NCBI RefSeq assembly: GCF_013375155.1
Contig: NZ_JABXOF010000008.1
Location: forward strand, 257,600 to 321,599
Direction of reading: 5' to 3'
Source: Serratia ureilytica
GTDB lineage: Bacteria > Pseudomonadota > Gammaproteobacteria > Enterobacterales > Enterobacteriaceae
DNA length: 64,000 nucleotides
Made by a program: the position numbers and the translations under genes. Position 1 is the stretch's first letter. Each line of letters opens with the position of its first letter. Under the pieces are notes generated by a model. The model ran no database searches and had not been told where the DNA came from. It saw nothing but the letters and a program-made list of their open reading frames with translations. Positions 8,027 through 18,409 of the stretch are shown one piece after another.

Positions 8027-9274
8027 TTAACGCATTTTGTCCCTCAGCCAACCGGACATCTGCAGCAGCGCCCGGTGGAAGCTGTCGTAAACCGGGGTGC
8101 GCGGGATGGCGACCAGCTTGCCGCTCACCGAGGAGGTGACGATCAGCTGCGACTCCTCTTTCGGGCTGAGCGTATCGCGCTCCCAGTAGCCGGAGATCAT
8201 CGGCGTCGGGCAACGGCGCCCCAGCAGCCCCTGCATTTTCAGCGAGTAGCTGTTCAGCTCCACCTTCAGCACGTTGTCGGAAGCGTTGGCCATGCCCATG
8301 CGGCTGGCCAGCACGTCCATATACATGTCCGGCACGTTCAGCTGGGTGCTGCTGTCACACAGCAGGCGATGCACCACCGGCCCCAGGCAGGCTACGCCGC
8401 GCAGCCGCTGCGGCTCCAGATAAGCCAGCCGCACCGCCACATTGGCGCCGAAGCGGAAGCCGAAGGCGCTCACCCGCTGATGATCCACCCACGGCACCGA
8501 GGCCAGCTGGATCAGCACCTGCTGGTGCAGGTAGCTGGAGTCCTGCGTCAGCTTCCATTTGCACGAAGAACCGATTGACGGCATGTCGAGCGTCAGCATG
8601 GCGATGCCGTACGGCGCCAGGTAGTCGCGGAACAGGCGGTGGTAGTCGGTCTGCAGCGTGTCGAGGCTGCCGCACATCAGCACCGTCGGGAACGGCGCTT
8701 CGCCCTTCTCCGGCATGTGCAGGAAGCCGGTGACGCTGGCGCCGCCTTCAATGCGAAACTCCAGCTCTTTCAGCTGATACGGCAGAAGCAGCGCCGCCTC
8801 TTCGTAAGCGCGGTTGGCGAGCATCTCCGCCTGTTCGGCCAGCTCGTCGCCCTTCAGGTGCGGGTAACCGGCGATGCTGTACAGGCTCGCGGCCTTCAGC
8901 CAGTATTCGCCGCCGAGCAGCGGATCCTGCTGCTCCGTCGCCCGCTGCTGCCACTGCATGCCCTGATGGATCCACTCGTAGATCCAGTTGCCGTTGCGGT
9001 AGCCCACCACGGTATCCAGCCGCTGCGAGTTGCTGCGCTCGGCGTCGGAGGCGGCGATGCGCGCCAGCACTTCGTGGATTTCGATCGGGCTGACGCCGCG
9101 CCAGGCCCACAGCAGCGGATTCAGCATGCGGTACCAGCTGCCGGTGGTGTCGCCTTCCAATGCGGAATGCATGGCGGCGCTCACTTTGTTACGCGCACGC
9201 AGCACCAGCGTCGAGGTTTCGGGGTGTTTGAATTTGGGCTTGAAAAGAATTTCAGAAAGGTTGGCCTGTGCCAT
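8027..9274 (-). CDS. frsA: Fermentation-respiration switch protein FrsA
   Basis: FrsA (YafA) is an alpha/beta-hydrolase-fold protein that binds unphosphorylated EIIA-Glc of the phosphotransferase system; it has been described as shifting metabolism towards fermentation, though its activity is debated. The 415-residue frame starts [20 protein letters not shown], matching the E. coli start, so the ATG at 9274 is chosen rather than the one 13 codons upstream. The hydrolase fold shows in [14 protein letters not shown] and in [14 protein letters not shown], where Arg-Phe-Gly replaces a classic serine elbow. It is monocistronic between gpt and crl. Confidence 0.94.
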   Translation of the reverse strand: MAQANLSEILFKPKFKHPETSTLVLRARNKVSAAMHSALEGDTTGSWYRMLNPLLWAWRGVSPIEIHEVLARIAASDAERSNSQRLDTVVGYRNGNWIYEWIHQGMQWQQRATEQQDPLLGGEYWLKAASLYSIAGYPHLKGDELAEQAEMLANRAYEEAALLLPYQLKELEFRIEGGASVTGFLHMPEKGEAPFPTVLMCGSLDTLQTDYHRLFRDYLAPYGIAMLTLDMPSIGSSCKWKLTQDSSYLHQQVLIQLASVPWVDHQRVSAFGFRFGANVAVRLAYLEPQRLRGVACLGPVVHRLLCDSSTQLNVPDMYMDVLASRMGMANASDNVLKVELNSYSLKMQGLLGRRCPTPMISGYWERDTLSPKEESQLIVTSSVSGKLVAIPRTPVYDSFHRALLQMSGWLRDKMR

Positions 9275-9375
9275 GGTAACAACAGCCTCCGTAAATCTGG
9301 CGATAGGCCGCAAAAGGCCTACTTAACTGGAGGTAGTGTACCTAACTCTGGCGGGATAAACCAAGATAACGCAAA

Positions 9376-9394
9376 CGCCCGGCATAACCGGGCG
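9376..9394 (-). terminator. Hairpin after gpt
   Basis: CGCCCGG (9376-9382) and CCGGGCG (9388-9394) form a 7-bp GC-rich stem with a 5-base loop. On the minus strand it is followed by a short T-run (TTTGCG). It lies 22 bases beyond the gpt stop and is a plausible weak terminator. Confidence 0.5.
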
Positions 9395-9415
9395 CTGACT
9401 TAGAACTGGCTAGGC

Positions 9416-9874
9416 TTAGCGGCCGCCGATCGGGGGAACGAAGCTGACGCCCATGTCCCACGGCTGTTCGATCCAGGTATCCTGCGGGATGTCGACCTCA
9501 TAGTCGTCCACCAGCGGACGGCCCGCCGGTTTGGCGAAGATGGTGACGAAATGCGCTTTCGGGTACATATCGCGGATCGCTTTCGCGGTGCCGCCCGTAT
9601 CCACCAGATCGTCCACCACGATGAAGCCTTCACCGTCGCCTTCGGCGCGCTTGAGCACTTTCATTTCGCGTTGGTTGTCATGGTCATAGCTGGAAATGCA
9701 GACGGTATCCACATAGCGGATGCCCAGTTCGCGCGCCAGCAGGCCCGCCGGTACCAGACCGCCGCGGCTTACGGCAATGATGCCTGTCCATTTGTCGGCA
9801 GGCAGCAGGCGGTGCGCCAGCTTGCGTGCGTGCATTTGCAGCATATCCCAGGTAACAACGTATTTTTCGCTCAT
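9416..9874 (-). CDS. gpt: Xanthine-guanine phosphoribosyltransferase
   Basis: Gpt salvages guanine, xanthine and hypoxanthine by transferring phosphoribosyl from PRPP. The 152-residue length equals the E. coli enzyme. The PRPP-binding loop [12 protein letters not shown] lies at about 86-97, and the N-terminal SRGGL motif (36-40) and C-terminal tail of the family are intact. It is cytoplasmic or loosely membrane-associated in E. coli. It stands alone, divergent from pepD, with a hairpin downstream. Confidence 0.96.
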   Translation of the reverse strand: MSEKYVVTWDMLQMHARKLAHRLLPADKWTGIIAVSRGGLVPAGLLARELGIRYVDTVCISSYDHDNQREMKVLKRAEGDGEGFIVVDDLVDTGGTAKAIRDMYPKAHFVTIFAKPAGRPLVDDYEVDIPQDTWIEQPWDMGVSFVPPIGGR

Positions 9875-10212
9875 AGAATCGTGTCCCAGCCGGCGGTGAA
9901 GCGGCTTATTTTATAGTTCAGGGGAAAAAAGGTTGCGCGAGATTATAGAGACTGGCCGCATTGAATTCCAGCTGTACCGAGGAAAACCTCGTGATTTCCG
10001 CCGCGCAGCTTTCCGGTGATTGATGCTGAAAAAACGAACGTTCCCGCAGCGAAGCCGTGTGATCAAGCGCTTAAACCGCACAATACGGGGCGCGCACCGC
10101 CGGAAATAAAGTGATATTCTCTGATGATCGTGCCACGACGCACAGATGCCCACTCACCTTAACCGCGCGGCACGCCCGTCCTGTCGGAGCCTGCCGTCAC
10201 AGGAGACTTATA
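9875..10212. other. Divergent promoter region of gpt and pepD
   Basis: These 338 bases carry no credible gene. They must hold the promoters of gpt (minus) and pepD (plus). A GAACGTTC palindrome lies near 10035-10042, and GTGATATTCT near 10111-10120 could be an extended -10 for pepD. No binding site can be assigned with confidence. Confidence 0.5.
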
Positions 10213-11673
10213 GTGTCTGAATTGTCTCAGCTTTCGCCACAGCCGCTGTGGGATATTTTCGCCAAGATCTGTTCTATCCCACACCCTTCTTATCATGAAG
10301 AAGCGCTGGCGCAGCACATCCTCACCTGGGCCAAAGAAAAGAACCTGCACGCCGAGCGCGATCAGGTCGGCAATATTCTGCTGCGCAAACCGGCCACCAA
10401 AGGCATGGAAAATCGCAAGCCGGTGGCGCTGCAAGCGCACCTGGACATGGTGCCGCAAAAGAATAACGACACCGTGCACGACTTCGCCAAGGATCCGATC
10501 CAGCCTTATATCGCCGGCGAGTGGGTGAAAGCGCGCGGCACCACGCTGGGCGCCGATAACGGCATCGGCATGGCCTCCGCCCTGGCGGTGCTGGCCGACG
10601 ACAGCGTTGAGCATGGCCCGCTGGAAGTCCTGCTGACCATGACCGAAGAAGCGGGGATGGACGGCGCCTTCGGGCTGCAGCCGAACTGGCTGCAGGCGGA
10701 CATCCTGATCAATACCGATTCCGAAGAAGAAGGCGAAATCTACATGGGTTGCGCCGGCGGTATCGACTTCATCACCACCCTGCCGCTGCAGCGCGAAGCG
10801 GTGCCGGCCGGTTACCAAACCCTGAAGCTGACTCTCAAGGGCCTGAAAGGCGGCCATTCCGGCGCCGAGATCCACGTCGGGCTGGGCAACGCCAACAAAC
10901 TGCTGGCGCGCTTCCTGTTCGCCCATGCGGAGGCGCTGAACCTGCGCGTGCTGGACCTGAACGGCGGCACCCTGCGCAACGCCATCCCGCGTGAAGCCTC
11001 CGCGGTGGTAGCGGTGCCGGCAGAAAAAGCCGACGCGCTGAAAGCGCTGAGCCAAGAGTTCCTGGCCGTGCTGCAGAACGAACTCTCCGCCAAAGAGAAG
11101 AACATCACGGTGCTGCTGGAGCCGACCACCAGCGCTTCGCAGGCGCTGAGCGCCGACAGCCAGCAACGCTTCCTGGCGCTGCTGAACGGCACGCCGAACG
11201 GCGTGATCCGCATGAGCGACGCGGTCAAAGGCGTGGTGGAAACCTCGCTGAACGTCGGCGTAGTCACCACCAGCGAAAACGAAGCGGAAATCATCTGCCT
11301 GATCCGCTCCCTGATCGACAGCGGCAAAGATTACGTTGTCGAGATGCTGACCGCGCTGGGCCAGCTGGCCGGCGCCAAGGTGGCGCCGAAGGGGGGCTAC
11401 CCGGGCTGGCAGCCGGACGCCGACTCGCCGGTGATGCACCTGGTGCGCGAGCTGTATCAGGAGCTGTTCAACAAGACGCCGAACATCATGGTGATCCACG
11501 CCGGTCTGGAATGCGGTCTGTTCAAAAAGCCGTATCCAAACATGGACATGGTATCGATCGGGCCAACCATCACCGGCCCGCACTCGCCGGATGAGCAAGT
11601 GCATATCGAAAGCGTCGGTCTGTACTGGAAGCTGCTGACCTCGCTGCTGAAAGCGATCCCTGAGCGCGCGTAA
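10213..11673 (+). CDS. pepD: Cytosol non-specific dipeptidase (aminoacyl-histidine dipeptidase)
   Basis: PepD is a cytoplasmic M20-family zinc dipeptidase with broad specificity that also cleaves carnosine-type dipeptides. The 486-residue protein starts at a GTG (10213) with AGGAG 9 bases upstream; the sequence MSELSQLSPQPLWDIF then matches E. coli PepD, so the upstream extension of the frame is rejected. Metal-ligand motifs are LQAHLDM (His76, Asp78), GADNGIG (Asp115) and TEEAGMDG (Glu pair about 144-145). A strong terminator follows. Confidence 0.97.
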   Translation: MSELSQLSPQPLWDIFAKICSIPHPSYHEEALAQHILTWAKEKNLHAERDQVGNILLRKPATKGMENRKPVALQAHLDMVPQKNNDTVHDFAKDPIQPYIAGEWVKARGTTLGADNGIGMASALAVLADDSVEHGPLEVLLTMTEEAGMDGAFGLQPNWLQADILINTDSEEEGEIYMGCAGGIDFITTLPLQREAVPAGYQTLKLTLKGLKGGHSGAEIHVGLGNANKLLARFLFAHAEALNLRVLDLNGGTLRNAIPREASAVVAVPAEKADALKALSQEFLAVLQNELSAKEKNITVLLEPTTSASQALSADSQQRFLALLNGTPNGVIRMSDAVKGVVETSLNVGVVTTSENEAEIICLIRSLIDSGKDYVVEMLTALGQLAGAKVAPKGGYPGWQPDADSPVMHLVRELYQELFNKTPNIMVIHAGLECGLFKKPYPNMDMVSIGPTITGPHSPDEQVHIESVGLYWKLLTSLLKAIPERA

Positions 11674-11693
11674 TCTGCGCGCTTAACGCAAAA

Positions 11694-11717
11694 AGCCGGC
11701 GACTCGCCGGCTTTTTT
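11694..11717 (+). terminator. Intrinsic terminator of pepD
   Basis: AGCCGGCG (11694-11701) pairs with CGCCGGCT (11705-11712) around ACT, followed by TTTTTT on the plus strand. An A-run on the left (GCAAAAAG) means it also works for the convergent dinB, whose stop codon lies at the edge of the T-run. Confidence 0.85.
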
Positions 11718-12777
11718 ATTCCCAAGGCAGCGCCAGCTGCCGCTCCAGCTGCGGATCGAGCAGCGTCACATGCAACCCCACCAGCCGCACGCCGCGCCCT
11801 TCACGCCGCTCGCGCCACGCCTGCCGCGCCACCTCCAGCAAATCCTGCCGGTTCAACACCGGGAAGACGTGCTCCTGGGTGGTTTGCTGAAAATCCTGAA
11901 ACTTCAGCTTCACGCCCTGCCGGGCGATGTGCAGATCCGGCTTTACCTTGCGCAGCCGCATCTCCAGCTCGGGATAGAGTTTGTCGATAATCAGCGTTTC
12001 GCAGTCTTCCCAGTCGTGAATGTCTTCCGCCAGCGTGCGCTCCACCCCCACCGATTTACGCAGCCGCTCCGCCGAGATTTCGCGCCGATCGATGCCCTGA
12101 CACCGCTCCCACAACACCCGGCCAAACTTGCCGAAGCGCTTGAGCAGCTGCGCCAAATCGTATTGCTGCACGTCGGCGCAGGTGATGAGCCCCACTTCCT
12201 CCAGCCGTTTGGCGGTCACCTTGCCGACGCCGGGGATCTTGCTGAGCGGCAGTTGCTGCAAAAACGCCGGCACCTGCGCCGGCGTGATCACGTATTGCCC
12301 GTTCGGCTTGTTCATCTCGGAGGCGATTTTGGCGAGAAACTTGATCGGCGCGACGCCGGCCGACGCGGTGAGGTTCAGCTCGTCGGCAATCGCTTGACGG
12401 ATTTCCTGGGCGATCAGCGTCGCCGAGCCGTTGCATTGCGGGCTGTCGGTCACGTCGAGATAGGCTTCATCGAGCGACAGCGGCTCGATCAACGGGGTAT
12501 AGCGGGCGAAGATTTCGCGGATGTGCAGCGAAGCCTCTTTATAGGCCGCCATGCGCCCCGGCAGCAGGGTGAGATGCGGACACAGCTTGAGCGCCATCGC
12601 CGTGGACATGGCGCTGTGTACGCCATAGCGCCGCGCCGGATAGTTGGCGGTGCTGATCACCCCGCGGCGATCGGCGCTGCCGCCAATCGCCAGCGGGATA
12701 TCGCGCAGGCTGGGATCGTCGCGCATTTCCACCGCCGCGAAGAAGCAGTCCATATCGACATGAATGATTTTACGCAT
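11716..12777 (-). CDS. dinB: DNA polymerase IV (Y-family)
   Basis: DinB is an error-prone translesion polymerase. The 353-residue protein begins [17 protein letters not shown], with Asp8 of the metal site, and has the SLDEAYLD motif with the Asp/Glu pair at about 103-104. The little-finger domain fills the C-terminal third, and the tail ends in a short leucine-containing sequence that could bind the sliding clamp. The ATG at 12777 is chosen because the longer frame would start inside the LexA box. It is monocistronic and SOS-controlled. Confidence 0.96.
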   Translation of the reverse strand: MRKIIHVDMDCFFAAVEMRDDPSLRDIPLAIGGSADRRGVISTANYPARRYGVHSAMSTAMALKLCPHLTLLPGRMAAYKEASLHIREIFARYTPLIEPLSLDEAYLDVTDSPQCNGSATLIAQEIRQAIADELNLTASAGVAPIKFLAKIASEMNKPNGQYVITPAQVPAFLQQLPLSKIPGVGKVTAKRLEEVGLITCADVQQYDLAQLLKRFGKFGRVLWERCQGIDRREISAERLRKSVGVERTLAEDIHDWEDCETLIIDKLYPELEMRLRKVKPDLHIARQGVKLKFQDFQQTTQEHVFPVLNRQDLLEVARQAWRERREGRGVRLVGLHVTLLDPQLERQLALPWE

Positions 12778-12794
12778 CGCACCCTCCAGTAACA

Positions 12795-12810
12795 CTGTAT
12801 AAGTATACAG
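12795..12810 (-). promoter_or_regulatory. LexA (SOS) box of dinB
   Basis: CTGTATAAGTATACAG is a 16-base near-perfect palindrome that fits the enterobacterial LexA consensus CTG-N10-CAG with the TATA core. It ends 17 bases upstream of the dinB ATG, so LexA bound here would cover the promoter. Confidence 0.92.
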
Positions 12811-12960
12811 TCAGATACCGAAAGCTCAAGGCCGAAGGATTCGACGAAAGCACCGTTTCCGCCAGATATTTCCGCGTTGTTAAAAAAGCTTAATTTTTCA
12901 ATAGTATGATTTCTGCCATCCCGTGCGGCTCACCACAACGATAACGACAAGGTACCCTAC

Positions 12961-13851
12961 ATGATCAGATTTTCTTATTTGCTGCTGGCTTCCGCACTGT
13001 CGCTGAGCGCGCTGGCGGCCAGCGCCGGTCATGCGCCGGCGATCGTCGCCCACCGCGGCGGCACCGCCGATGCGCCGGAGAACACCCGCATCGCCATCGA
13101 AACCGCGCTGAAAAACGGCGCCGACGCCATCTGGATCACCCTGCAAGCATCCAAAGACGGCGTCATCGTGCTGTATCGCCCCTCGGACCTAAAAGCGCTG
13201 ACCAACCGGCAGGGCCCGGTTTCTGCCTATACCGCCGCCCAGTTGGCCGAGACCGACGCCGGTTGGGCCTTCGCCAAGGGTGATGCGCACCCGTTTCGCG
13301 GCCAGGGTATCGGCATTCCACGGCTCGACGACGTGCTTAAAGCGTTTCCGCACGTCACCTTTTATCTGGACATCAAATCCCCGGACGCCGATCCGACGCA
13401 GTTTGGCCAGGCGCTGCTGGCGACGCTGGAAAGCACCGACAGCCTGAATCGCACCCGCGTCTACTCTACCGACGCCAAATACCTGCAGGCGCTGCCACCG
13501 GCCATCCCGCGCTTTGAAAGCCGCGACGAAACCCGCACGCTGCTGGCCAATATCACCATGGCGCACCAGTGCGACGTCAAACCGGACAACCGCCAGCAGC
13601 GCTGGTACGGACTGGAGCTGAAGCGCGAGGTGGAAGTGGTGGAGAAATATACCCTCGGCGAAGGGCGTTCTAAGGCGTTTCTGACCTGGGATAAAGAGTC
13701 GATAGACTGTTTCCGCTCGCAGGGCCCGGCGCACATCATTCTGTTCGGCGTCAACTCGCCGCAGGAATATCAGCAGGCGCTGGCGCTGGGCGCCGACGGC
13801 GTGATGGTTAACTCCCCGGCCGAGGCGAAAAGCTTCCGCAAGGCGAAATAA
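12961..13851 (+). CDS. Periplasmic glycerophosphodiester phosphodiesterase family protein
   Basis: The protein hydrolyses glycerophosphodiesters or related phosphodiesters, judging by family. A Sec signal peptide occupies residues 1 to about 22 (cleavage near SAG), so it is exported. The family signature starts with VAHRGGTADAPENT (about 29-42), holding the catalytic histidine and the Glu-Asn metal pair, and FYLDIKSP (about 136-143) holds further acidic ligands. At 296 residues it is shorter than GlpQ (about 350) and differs in the C-terminal half, so it is a GlpQ-like paralogue of unknown substrate. It has its own promoter region and terminator. Confidence 0.87.
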   Translation: MIRFSYLLLASALSLSALAASAGHAPAIVAHRGGTADAPENTRIAIETALKNGADAIWITLQASKDGVIVLYRPSDLKALTNRQGPVSAYTAAQLAETDAGWAFAKGDAHPFRGQGIGIPRLDDVLKAFPHVTFYLDIKSPDADPTQFGQALLATLESTDSLNRTRVYSTDAKYLQALPPAIPRFESRDETRTLLANITMAHQCDVKPDNRQQRWYGLELKREVEVVEKYTLGEGRSKAFLTWDKESIDCFRSQGPAHIILFGVNSPQEYQQALALGADGVMVNSPAEAKSFRKAK

Positions 13852-13852
13852 A

Positions 13853-13874
13853 AAACCCGGCCAAGGCCGGGTTT
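13853..13874 (-). terminator. Bidirectional terminator, nqr operon / glycerophosphodiesterase gene
   Basis: AAACCCGGCC (13853-13862), AA, GGCCGGGTTT (13865-13874): a 10-bp perfect stem. The minus strand continues with TTATTTCG after the stem's own TTT, the stronger direction, ending the nqr-apbE-nqrM transcript. It also closes the convergent plus-strand gene. Confidence 0.8.
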
Positions 13875-13883
13875 GCGCTACAG

Positions 13884-14111
13884 CTAAAGAATGCGGTGCT
13901 TTTCCAACTGCTCGCGCCTCTGCGCCGCTTTGGCTTCGCGTTTTTTGCGCGCATCGCACGGCTCCGGGCAGTCGCAGACTTTCTCCATGCCCAGCGCGGT
14001 GATGCCGCCGCAGCTGCCCTGCAGGCTTTTGCGTTTGAACACGTAACCCAGCGACATCCCGCCGACGATCAGCAGAAACAACACGAAGGTAGCGGCGAAT
14101 ACCGTCAACAT
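13884..14111 (-). CDS. nqrM: Na+-NQR maturation protein NqrM
   Basis: NqrM (DUF539) is needed for maturation of Na+-translocating NADH:quinone reductase; it is thought to deliver iron for the Cys-bound centre between NqrD and NqrE. This 75-residue protein has one N-terminal membrane helix (about 4-26) and four cysteines in the family pattern CGG...CDCPEPC (residues about 34-52). A highly charged C-terminus follows. It is the last gene of the nqrABCDEF-apbE-nqrM series, 7 bases after apbE. Confidence 0.93.
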   Translation of the reverse strand: MLTVFAATFVLFLLIVGGMSLGYVFKRKSLQGSCGGITALGMEKVCDCPEPCDARKKREAKAAQRREQLEKHRIL

Positions 14112-14118
14112 AGCAACC

Positions 14119-15150
14119 TCACGAACGCTTTTTCAGATAGGGCTTGAACGCGTCTGAATAACGCTCCTCAAACCCGTCGGCGGTTTTCACGATCATGAAC
14201 ACCGGGATGCCGAGCAGGTTAGCCAGCGCCAGGCCGCGCTCCGGCCCCATCACGTTCAGGCCGGTGGACAGGCCGTCGGCGGTCATGCAGGTCGGGCTCA
14301 GCACGGTGATCGACACCAAACGGTGGTGAATTGGCCTGCCGGTGACCGGATCGATGGTGTGCGAATAGCGCACTCCGTCCTGCTCGAAGTAGTTGCGATA
14401 GTCACCCGAGGTGGCGATCGACATCTCCCCCGGCTGGATCACCAGCTGCGCCTGCTGCTGCGTACCGGCGGTCGGGCGCTCGATGGCGATGCGCCACGGC
14501 TTTTGCTCGCCGTTATGCCCACGCGTGCGCACCTCCCCGCCGATATCCACCATGTAGTTTTGCACGTGTTGCGATTGCAGGTACTCCGCCACCACGTCCA
14601 CGCCGTATCCTTTGGCGATCGACGACAGGTCGACATACAGCTCGGGGATGCTTTTCACCAGCGCGCTGCCCTGCACCGACAGTTTGTCGGCCCCGGTCCA
14701 GGCGCGGCGCTGCGCCAGCTCCGCCTCGCTCGGCACTTTATCCGGCCGCCCTTCCGGGCCGAAGCCCCACAGGTTGACCAGCGGCCCGACGGTCACGTCC
14801 AGCGCGCCGTCGGTGACGCGGTTGATGCGCAGCGCTTCGCGCACCACCTCAGCGGTGGCCGGCGAAACCGGGAACGGCCGGTCAATGTCGCGGCTGGCGT
14901 TGAAGCGGCTCAGTTCGGAGTCCGGCCGGTAGGTGGACATCTGATCGTTCACCTGCTCCAGCCGTTTGTCGATCTCCGCCTGCATCTCGCGCGCCGACGG
15001 CGTATCTTCGCCGGTCACGTAACGGATCGAATACGAGGTGCCCATGGTTTTACCCGTCAGGTCCACCTGTTCCGGCCCGCAGCCGGTCAGCAGCAGGGTG
15101 GCGCTCAGCGCCACGCCCGTCAGCCAGTTCTTCATCGCCAATGCGCGCAT
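14119..15150 (-). CDS. apbE: FAD:protein FMN transferase
   Basis: ApbE attaches FMN covalently to threonines of NqrB and NqrC on the periplasmic side. The 343-residue lipoprotein has a signal peptide with lipobox LLTGC (Cys24). The flavin-transferase domain includes GKTMGTSY (about 33-40), DLSSIAKGYGVD and the metal-binding HTIDPVTGRPI region. The ATG at 15150 starts directly after the nqrF stop; an ATG five codons further in (MKNWL) is an alternative. Its place inside the nqr operon fits its role as the pump's flavinylase. Confidence 0.95.
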   Translation of the reverse strand: MRALAMKNWLTGVALSATLLLTGCGPEQVDLTGKTMGTSYSIRYVTGEDTPSAREMQAEIDKRLEQVNDQMSTYRPDSELSRFNASRDIDRPFPVSPATAEVVREALRINRVTDGALDVTVGPLVNLWGFGPEGRPDKVPSEAELAQRRAWTGADKLSVQGSALVKSIPELYVDLSSIAKGYGVDVVAEYLQSQHVQNYMVDIGGEVRTRGHNGEQKPWRIAIERPTAGTQQQAQLVIQPGEMSIATSGDYRNYFEQDGVRYSHTIDPVTGRPIHHRLVSITVLSPTCMTADGLSTGLNVMGPERGLALANLLGIPVFMIVKTADGFEERYSDAFKPYLKKRS

Positions 15151-16374
15151 TTAGCCACCAAAGTCATCCAGCATGATGTTTTCGTCTTCGACGCCCAGAT
15201 CTTTGAGCATCTTGATCACCGCGGCGTTCATCATCGGCGGCCCGCACATGTAAAACTCGCAGTCCTCCGGCGCCGGGTGGTTCTTCAGGTAGTTCTCCAG
15301 CAGAACATTATGGATAAAGCCGGTGTAGCCGGTCCAGTTATCTTCCGGCTGCGGATCCGACAGCGCCACGTGCCAGGTGAAGTTTTCGTTCTCCGCCTGC
15401 AGCTGGTTGAAGTCGTCTTCATAGAACATCTCGCGCAGCGAACGCGCGCCGTACCAGAAGGTGATCTTGCGTTTCGAGTTCAAACGCTTGAGCTGATCGA
15501 AGATGTGCGAACGCATCGGCGCCATGCCCGCGCCGCCGCCGATAAAGATCATTTCGGCGTCGGTGTCCTTGGCGAAGAACTCGCCGAACGGCCCGGAGAT
15601 GGTCACCTTGTCGCCCGGCTTCAGCGACCAGATATAGGAAGACATGATGCCCGGCGGCACGTCCGGATTGTTCGGCGGCGGCGTGGCGATACGCACGTTG
15701 AGCATGATGATGCCCTTCTCTTCCGGGTAGTTGGCCATCGAGTAGGCGCGCACCGTGGTGTCGTTCACCGTCGAACGGTAGCGGAACAGGTTGAACTTGT
15801 CCCAGTCGCCGCGATACTCCTGCGGCACGTCGAAGTCGGCGTAACTGATGTCGTGCGCCGGCGCTTCGATCTGGATGAAACCGCCCGCGCGGAACGGCAC
15901 GTCTTCGCCATCGGGGATCTTCAGCTTCAGCTCTTTGATAAAGGTGGCTTTGTTATCGTTGGAGATAACCTCGCACTCCCATTTCTTCACGCCGAAGATC
16001 TCTTCCGGCAGCTCGATCTTCAGGTTCTGCTTCACGTTCACCTGGCACGCCAGGCGGCACCCTTCTTTCGCTTCGCGCTTGTTGATGTGCGAGAGCTCGG
16101 TCGGCAGGATATCGCCGCCGCCCTCTTTGATCACCACCCGGCACTGGCCGCAGGAGCCGCCGCCGCCGCAGGCCGAGGAGACGAAGATCCCCTGGCTGGA
16201 GAGCACGTTGAGCAGCTTGTCGCCCGCAGGCGCATGGAAGCTTTTATCCAGATCGCCATTGATTTCCACCGCGATGTCGCCGGTGTTCACCAGCTTCGAT
16301 TTGGCGAACAGGATCAGCAACACCAGCACCATCACGATGGCGGTGAACATCGCTACGCCTAAAATAATTTCCAT
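15151..16374 (-). CDS. nqrF: Na+-NQR subunit F (NADH dehydrogenase subunit)
   Basis: NqrF oxidises NADH and feeds electrons into the sodium pump. The 407-residue protein has one N-terminal membrane helix (about 4-24), a 2Fe-2S ferredoxin domain with cysteines 69, 75, 78 and 110 ([11 protein letters not shown]), an FAD-binding domain with RAYSMAN, and an NADH-binding domain with [12 protein letters not shown] and the terminal CGPPMM. All cofactor motifs are intact. It follows nqrE by 15 bases. Confidence 0.98.
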   Translation of the reverse strand: MEIILGVAMFTAIVMVLVLLILFAKSKLVNTGDIAVEINGDLDKSFHAPAGDKLLNVLSSQGIFVSSACGGGGSCGQCRVVIKEGGGDILPTELSHINKREAKEGCRLACQVNVKQNLKIELPEEIFGVKKWECEVISNDNKATFIKELKLKIPDGEDVPFRAGGFIQIEAPAHDISYADFDVPQEYRGDWDKFNLFRYRSTVNDTTVRAYSMANYPEEKGIIMLNVRIATPPPNNPDVPPGIMSSYIWSLKPGDKVTISGPFGEFFAKDTDAEMIFIGGGAGMAPMRSHIFDQLKRLNSKRKITFWYGARSLREMFYEDDFNQLQAENENFTWHVALSDPQPEDNWTGYTGFIHNVLLENYLKNHPAPEDCEFYMCGPPMMNAAVIKMLKDLGVEDENIMLDDFGG

Positions 16375-16389
16375 AAATTCTTCCCGCCT

Positions 16390-16986
16390 TTACAACTGAA
16401 CACCGGAGAAGGACATGAAGCCCAGCGCCATCAGTCCGGTGGTGATAAAGGTAATGCCCAGACCGCGCAGCCCTGCCGGCACGTTGGCATACTTGAGTTT
16501 TTCGCGGATCCCCGCCATGGCGACGATCGCCAGCATCCAGCCGGTGCCGGAACCAAAGCCGTACACCACCGATTCGGCGAAGTTGTAGTCGCGCTGCACC
16601 ATGAAGGACACGCCGCCGAAGATGGCGCAGTTCACGGTGATGAGCGGCAGGAAGATGCCGAGCGCGTTATACAGCGACGGGAAGAAGCGATCGAGGATCA
16701 TCTCCAAAATCTGCACCAGCGCCGCAATCACGCCGATGAAGGTGATGAAGTTGAGGAAGCTCAGATCGACGCCCTCCACCAGCGCGCCGTCGCGCAGGAT
16801 CAGGTTGTAGACCAGGTTATTCACCGGCACCGAAATGCCGAGCACGATGGTCACCGCGATGCCCAGGCCAAAGGCGGTCGACACCTTCTTCGACACCGCC
16901 AGGAAGGTACACATCCCGAGGAAGAACGCCAGCGCCATGTTCTCGACGAACACCGCGCGCACAAACAGGCTGATATAGTGTTCCAT
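16390..16986 (-). CDS. nqrE: Na+-NQR subunit E
   Basis: NqrE is an integral membrane subunit with six helices; with NqrD it holds an iron centre through cysteines in half-helices. The 198-residue length is standard. The conserved stretches [13 protein letters not shown] (Cys near 26) and [11 protein letters not shown] (Cys near 120) carry those cysteines. It lies 6 bases after nqrD in the operon. Confidence 0.97.
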   Translation of the reverse strand: MEHYISLFVRAVFVENMALAFFLGMCTFLAVSKKVSTAFGLGIAVTIVLGISVPVNNLVYNLILRDGALVEGVDLSFLNFITFIGVIAALVQILEMILDRFFPSLYNALGIFLPLITVNCAIFGGVSFMVQRDYNFAESVVYGFGSGTGWMLAIVAMAGIREKLKYANVPAGLRGLGITFITTGLMALGFMSFSGVQL

Positions 16987-16992
16987 CGGCCT

Positions 16993-17622
16993 TTACTCCT
17001 TTTCGATCTGCGCCGGCTTCAGGGTGCGCAGCACCCAGATCAGCAGGCCGATGATGAAGAACGCGCTCGGCGCCAGCAGGAACAGGCCGTTCGGCTGATA
17101 CCAGCCGCCGTTCTGCACCGTTTCCAGCACCGGAACGCCGAACAGCTTGCCGGAGCCAATCAGCTCGCGCAGGAAACCGACCAGCACCAGGATCACCCCG
17201 TAACCCAGCCCGTTGCCGATGCCGTCCATAAAGCTCTCGATCGGCGGCGACTTCATGGCGTAGGCCTCGGCGCGCCCCATCACGATGCAGTTGGTGATGA
17301 TAAGGCCAACGAACACCGACAGCTGCTTGGAGATCTCGAACGCATAGGCGCGCAACAGCTGATCGACCACGATCACCAGCGAGGCGATGATCGCCATCTG
17401 CACGATGATGCGCACGCTGTTGGGAATATGATGACGGATCAGCGAGATGAAGAAGCTGGAGAACGCGGTCACCAGCGTCACCGCAATGGTCATCACCACC
17501 GCCGTTTCCAGCTTGGTGGTCACCGCCAGCGCCGAACAGACGCCCAGCACCTGCAGGGCGATCGGGTTATTGTCGAACAGCGGCCCCAGCAGGACCCGCT
17601 TTATCTCTTTGGAATCAGCCAT
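16993..17622 (-). CDS. nqrD: Na+-NQR subunit D
   Basis: NqrD pairs with NqrE in the membrane part of the pump. The 209-residue protein has six predicted helices and the two conserved cysteine segments ([10 protein letters not shown], Cys near 29; [13 protein letters not shown], Cys near 112). Its start overlaps the end of nqrC by 8 bases, which suggests translational coupling. Confidence 0.97.
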   Translation of the reverse strand: MADSKEIKRVLLGPLFDNNPIALQVLGVCSALAVTTKLETAVVMTIAVTLVTAFSSFFISLIRHHIPNSVRIIVQMAIIASLVIVVDQLLRAYAFEISKQLSVFVGLIITNCIVMGRAEAYAMKSPPIESFMDGIGNGLGYGVILVLVGFLRELIGSGKLFGVPVLETVQNGGWYQPNGLFLLAPSAFFIIGLLIWVLRTLKPAQIEKE

Positions 17623-18409
17623 TTTTCAACGCTCCTTCACGAACTTTTTTCAGGAACGGGCCGAAGCCGTGCTCGCCCAACCAGAAATCAAACGTATGCT
17701 GCACGCCGTTGGAGGTCAGCGTGGCGCCGGACAGGCCATCCACCCCGTGTACGTCCCCCTGACGCGCGCCGCCTTTCACCACGCGGATCGCCGGCTGGCC
17801 GTTGTCGTCGAACAGCTGCTTGCCGACCCACTGCTGGCGCCAGGACGGGTTCTCGACCTCACCGCCCAGCCCCGGCGTTTCCCCCTGGTCGTAGTAAGTG
17901 ATGCCCTTGACCGTGTTGCCGTCGTTATCCAATGCCACGAAGGCGTACATCATCGACCACAGACCGGTGCCGTATACCGGCAACACAATCTTGTTCACCT
18001 GGCCGCTTTCATCGCGCACCAGGTAGATTTCCGCCTGGTTGCTGCGGCGCTTGATGCCAGCCGGATCGTCGCCCGCGGGCAACGCCACGCTTTTGGCGTC
18101 GTCGCGCAGCGCGGCGCCCAGATCGAACGCCGCCGCCTTGCCGGCGACAAATTCGCCGCTGTTCAGATCCACCAGGCGCGGTTCGATGCGCTCGCTGTAC
18201 AGGCGCTTGACCTGCTCGCTCTCCATTTTCGGCTGCAACAGGCCGGCTACGTCGAGAATATTGCGCTGCTTGTCGAGCAGCTTTTGCTCCTGCTGTTTGG
18301 ACTTCAGGCCGACGGCGGAGCCCGCCACCACCACTGAACACACCAGACACAGCAGCAGCACTACCAGCAGCGTTTTACCGATGCCGTCGTTTTTCGCTTC
18401 ATTCGCCAC
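17615..18409 (-). CDS. nqrC: Na+-NQR subunit C
   Basis: NqrC carries covalently bound FMN. The 264-residue protein has one N-terminal helix (about 12-34) and a large periplasmic domain with the flavinylation motif DGLSGATLT; the acceptor is Thr230. Translation starts at a GTG that overlaps the end of nqrB by 11 bases. The motif is the expected substrate of the ApbE encoded in the same operon. Confidence 0.97.
   Translation of the reverse strand: MANEAKNDGIGKTLLVVLLLCLVCSVVVAGSAVGLKSKQQEQKLLDKQRNILDVAGLLQPKMESEQVKRLYSERIEPRLVDLNSGEFVAGKAAAFDLGAALRDDAKSVALPAGDDPAGIKRRSNQAEIYLVRDESGQVNKIVLPVYGTGLWSMMYAFVALDNDGNTVKGITYYDQGETPGLGGEVENPSWRQQWVGKQLFDDNGQPAIRVVKGGARQGDVHGVDGLSGATLTSNGVQHTFDFWLGEHGFGPFLKKVREGALKNG

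Noticed and set aside
9999..10060. PurR box near gpt
   Set aside because: A GAACGTTC palindrome is present but the flanks do not fit the PurR consensus well.
10159..11604. 481-codon minus-strand open frame
   Set aside because: Antisense shadow of pepD.
14323..16362. 679-codon plus-strand open frame
   Set aside because: Antisense shadow of apbE and nqrF; no ribosome-binding site or domain.
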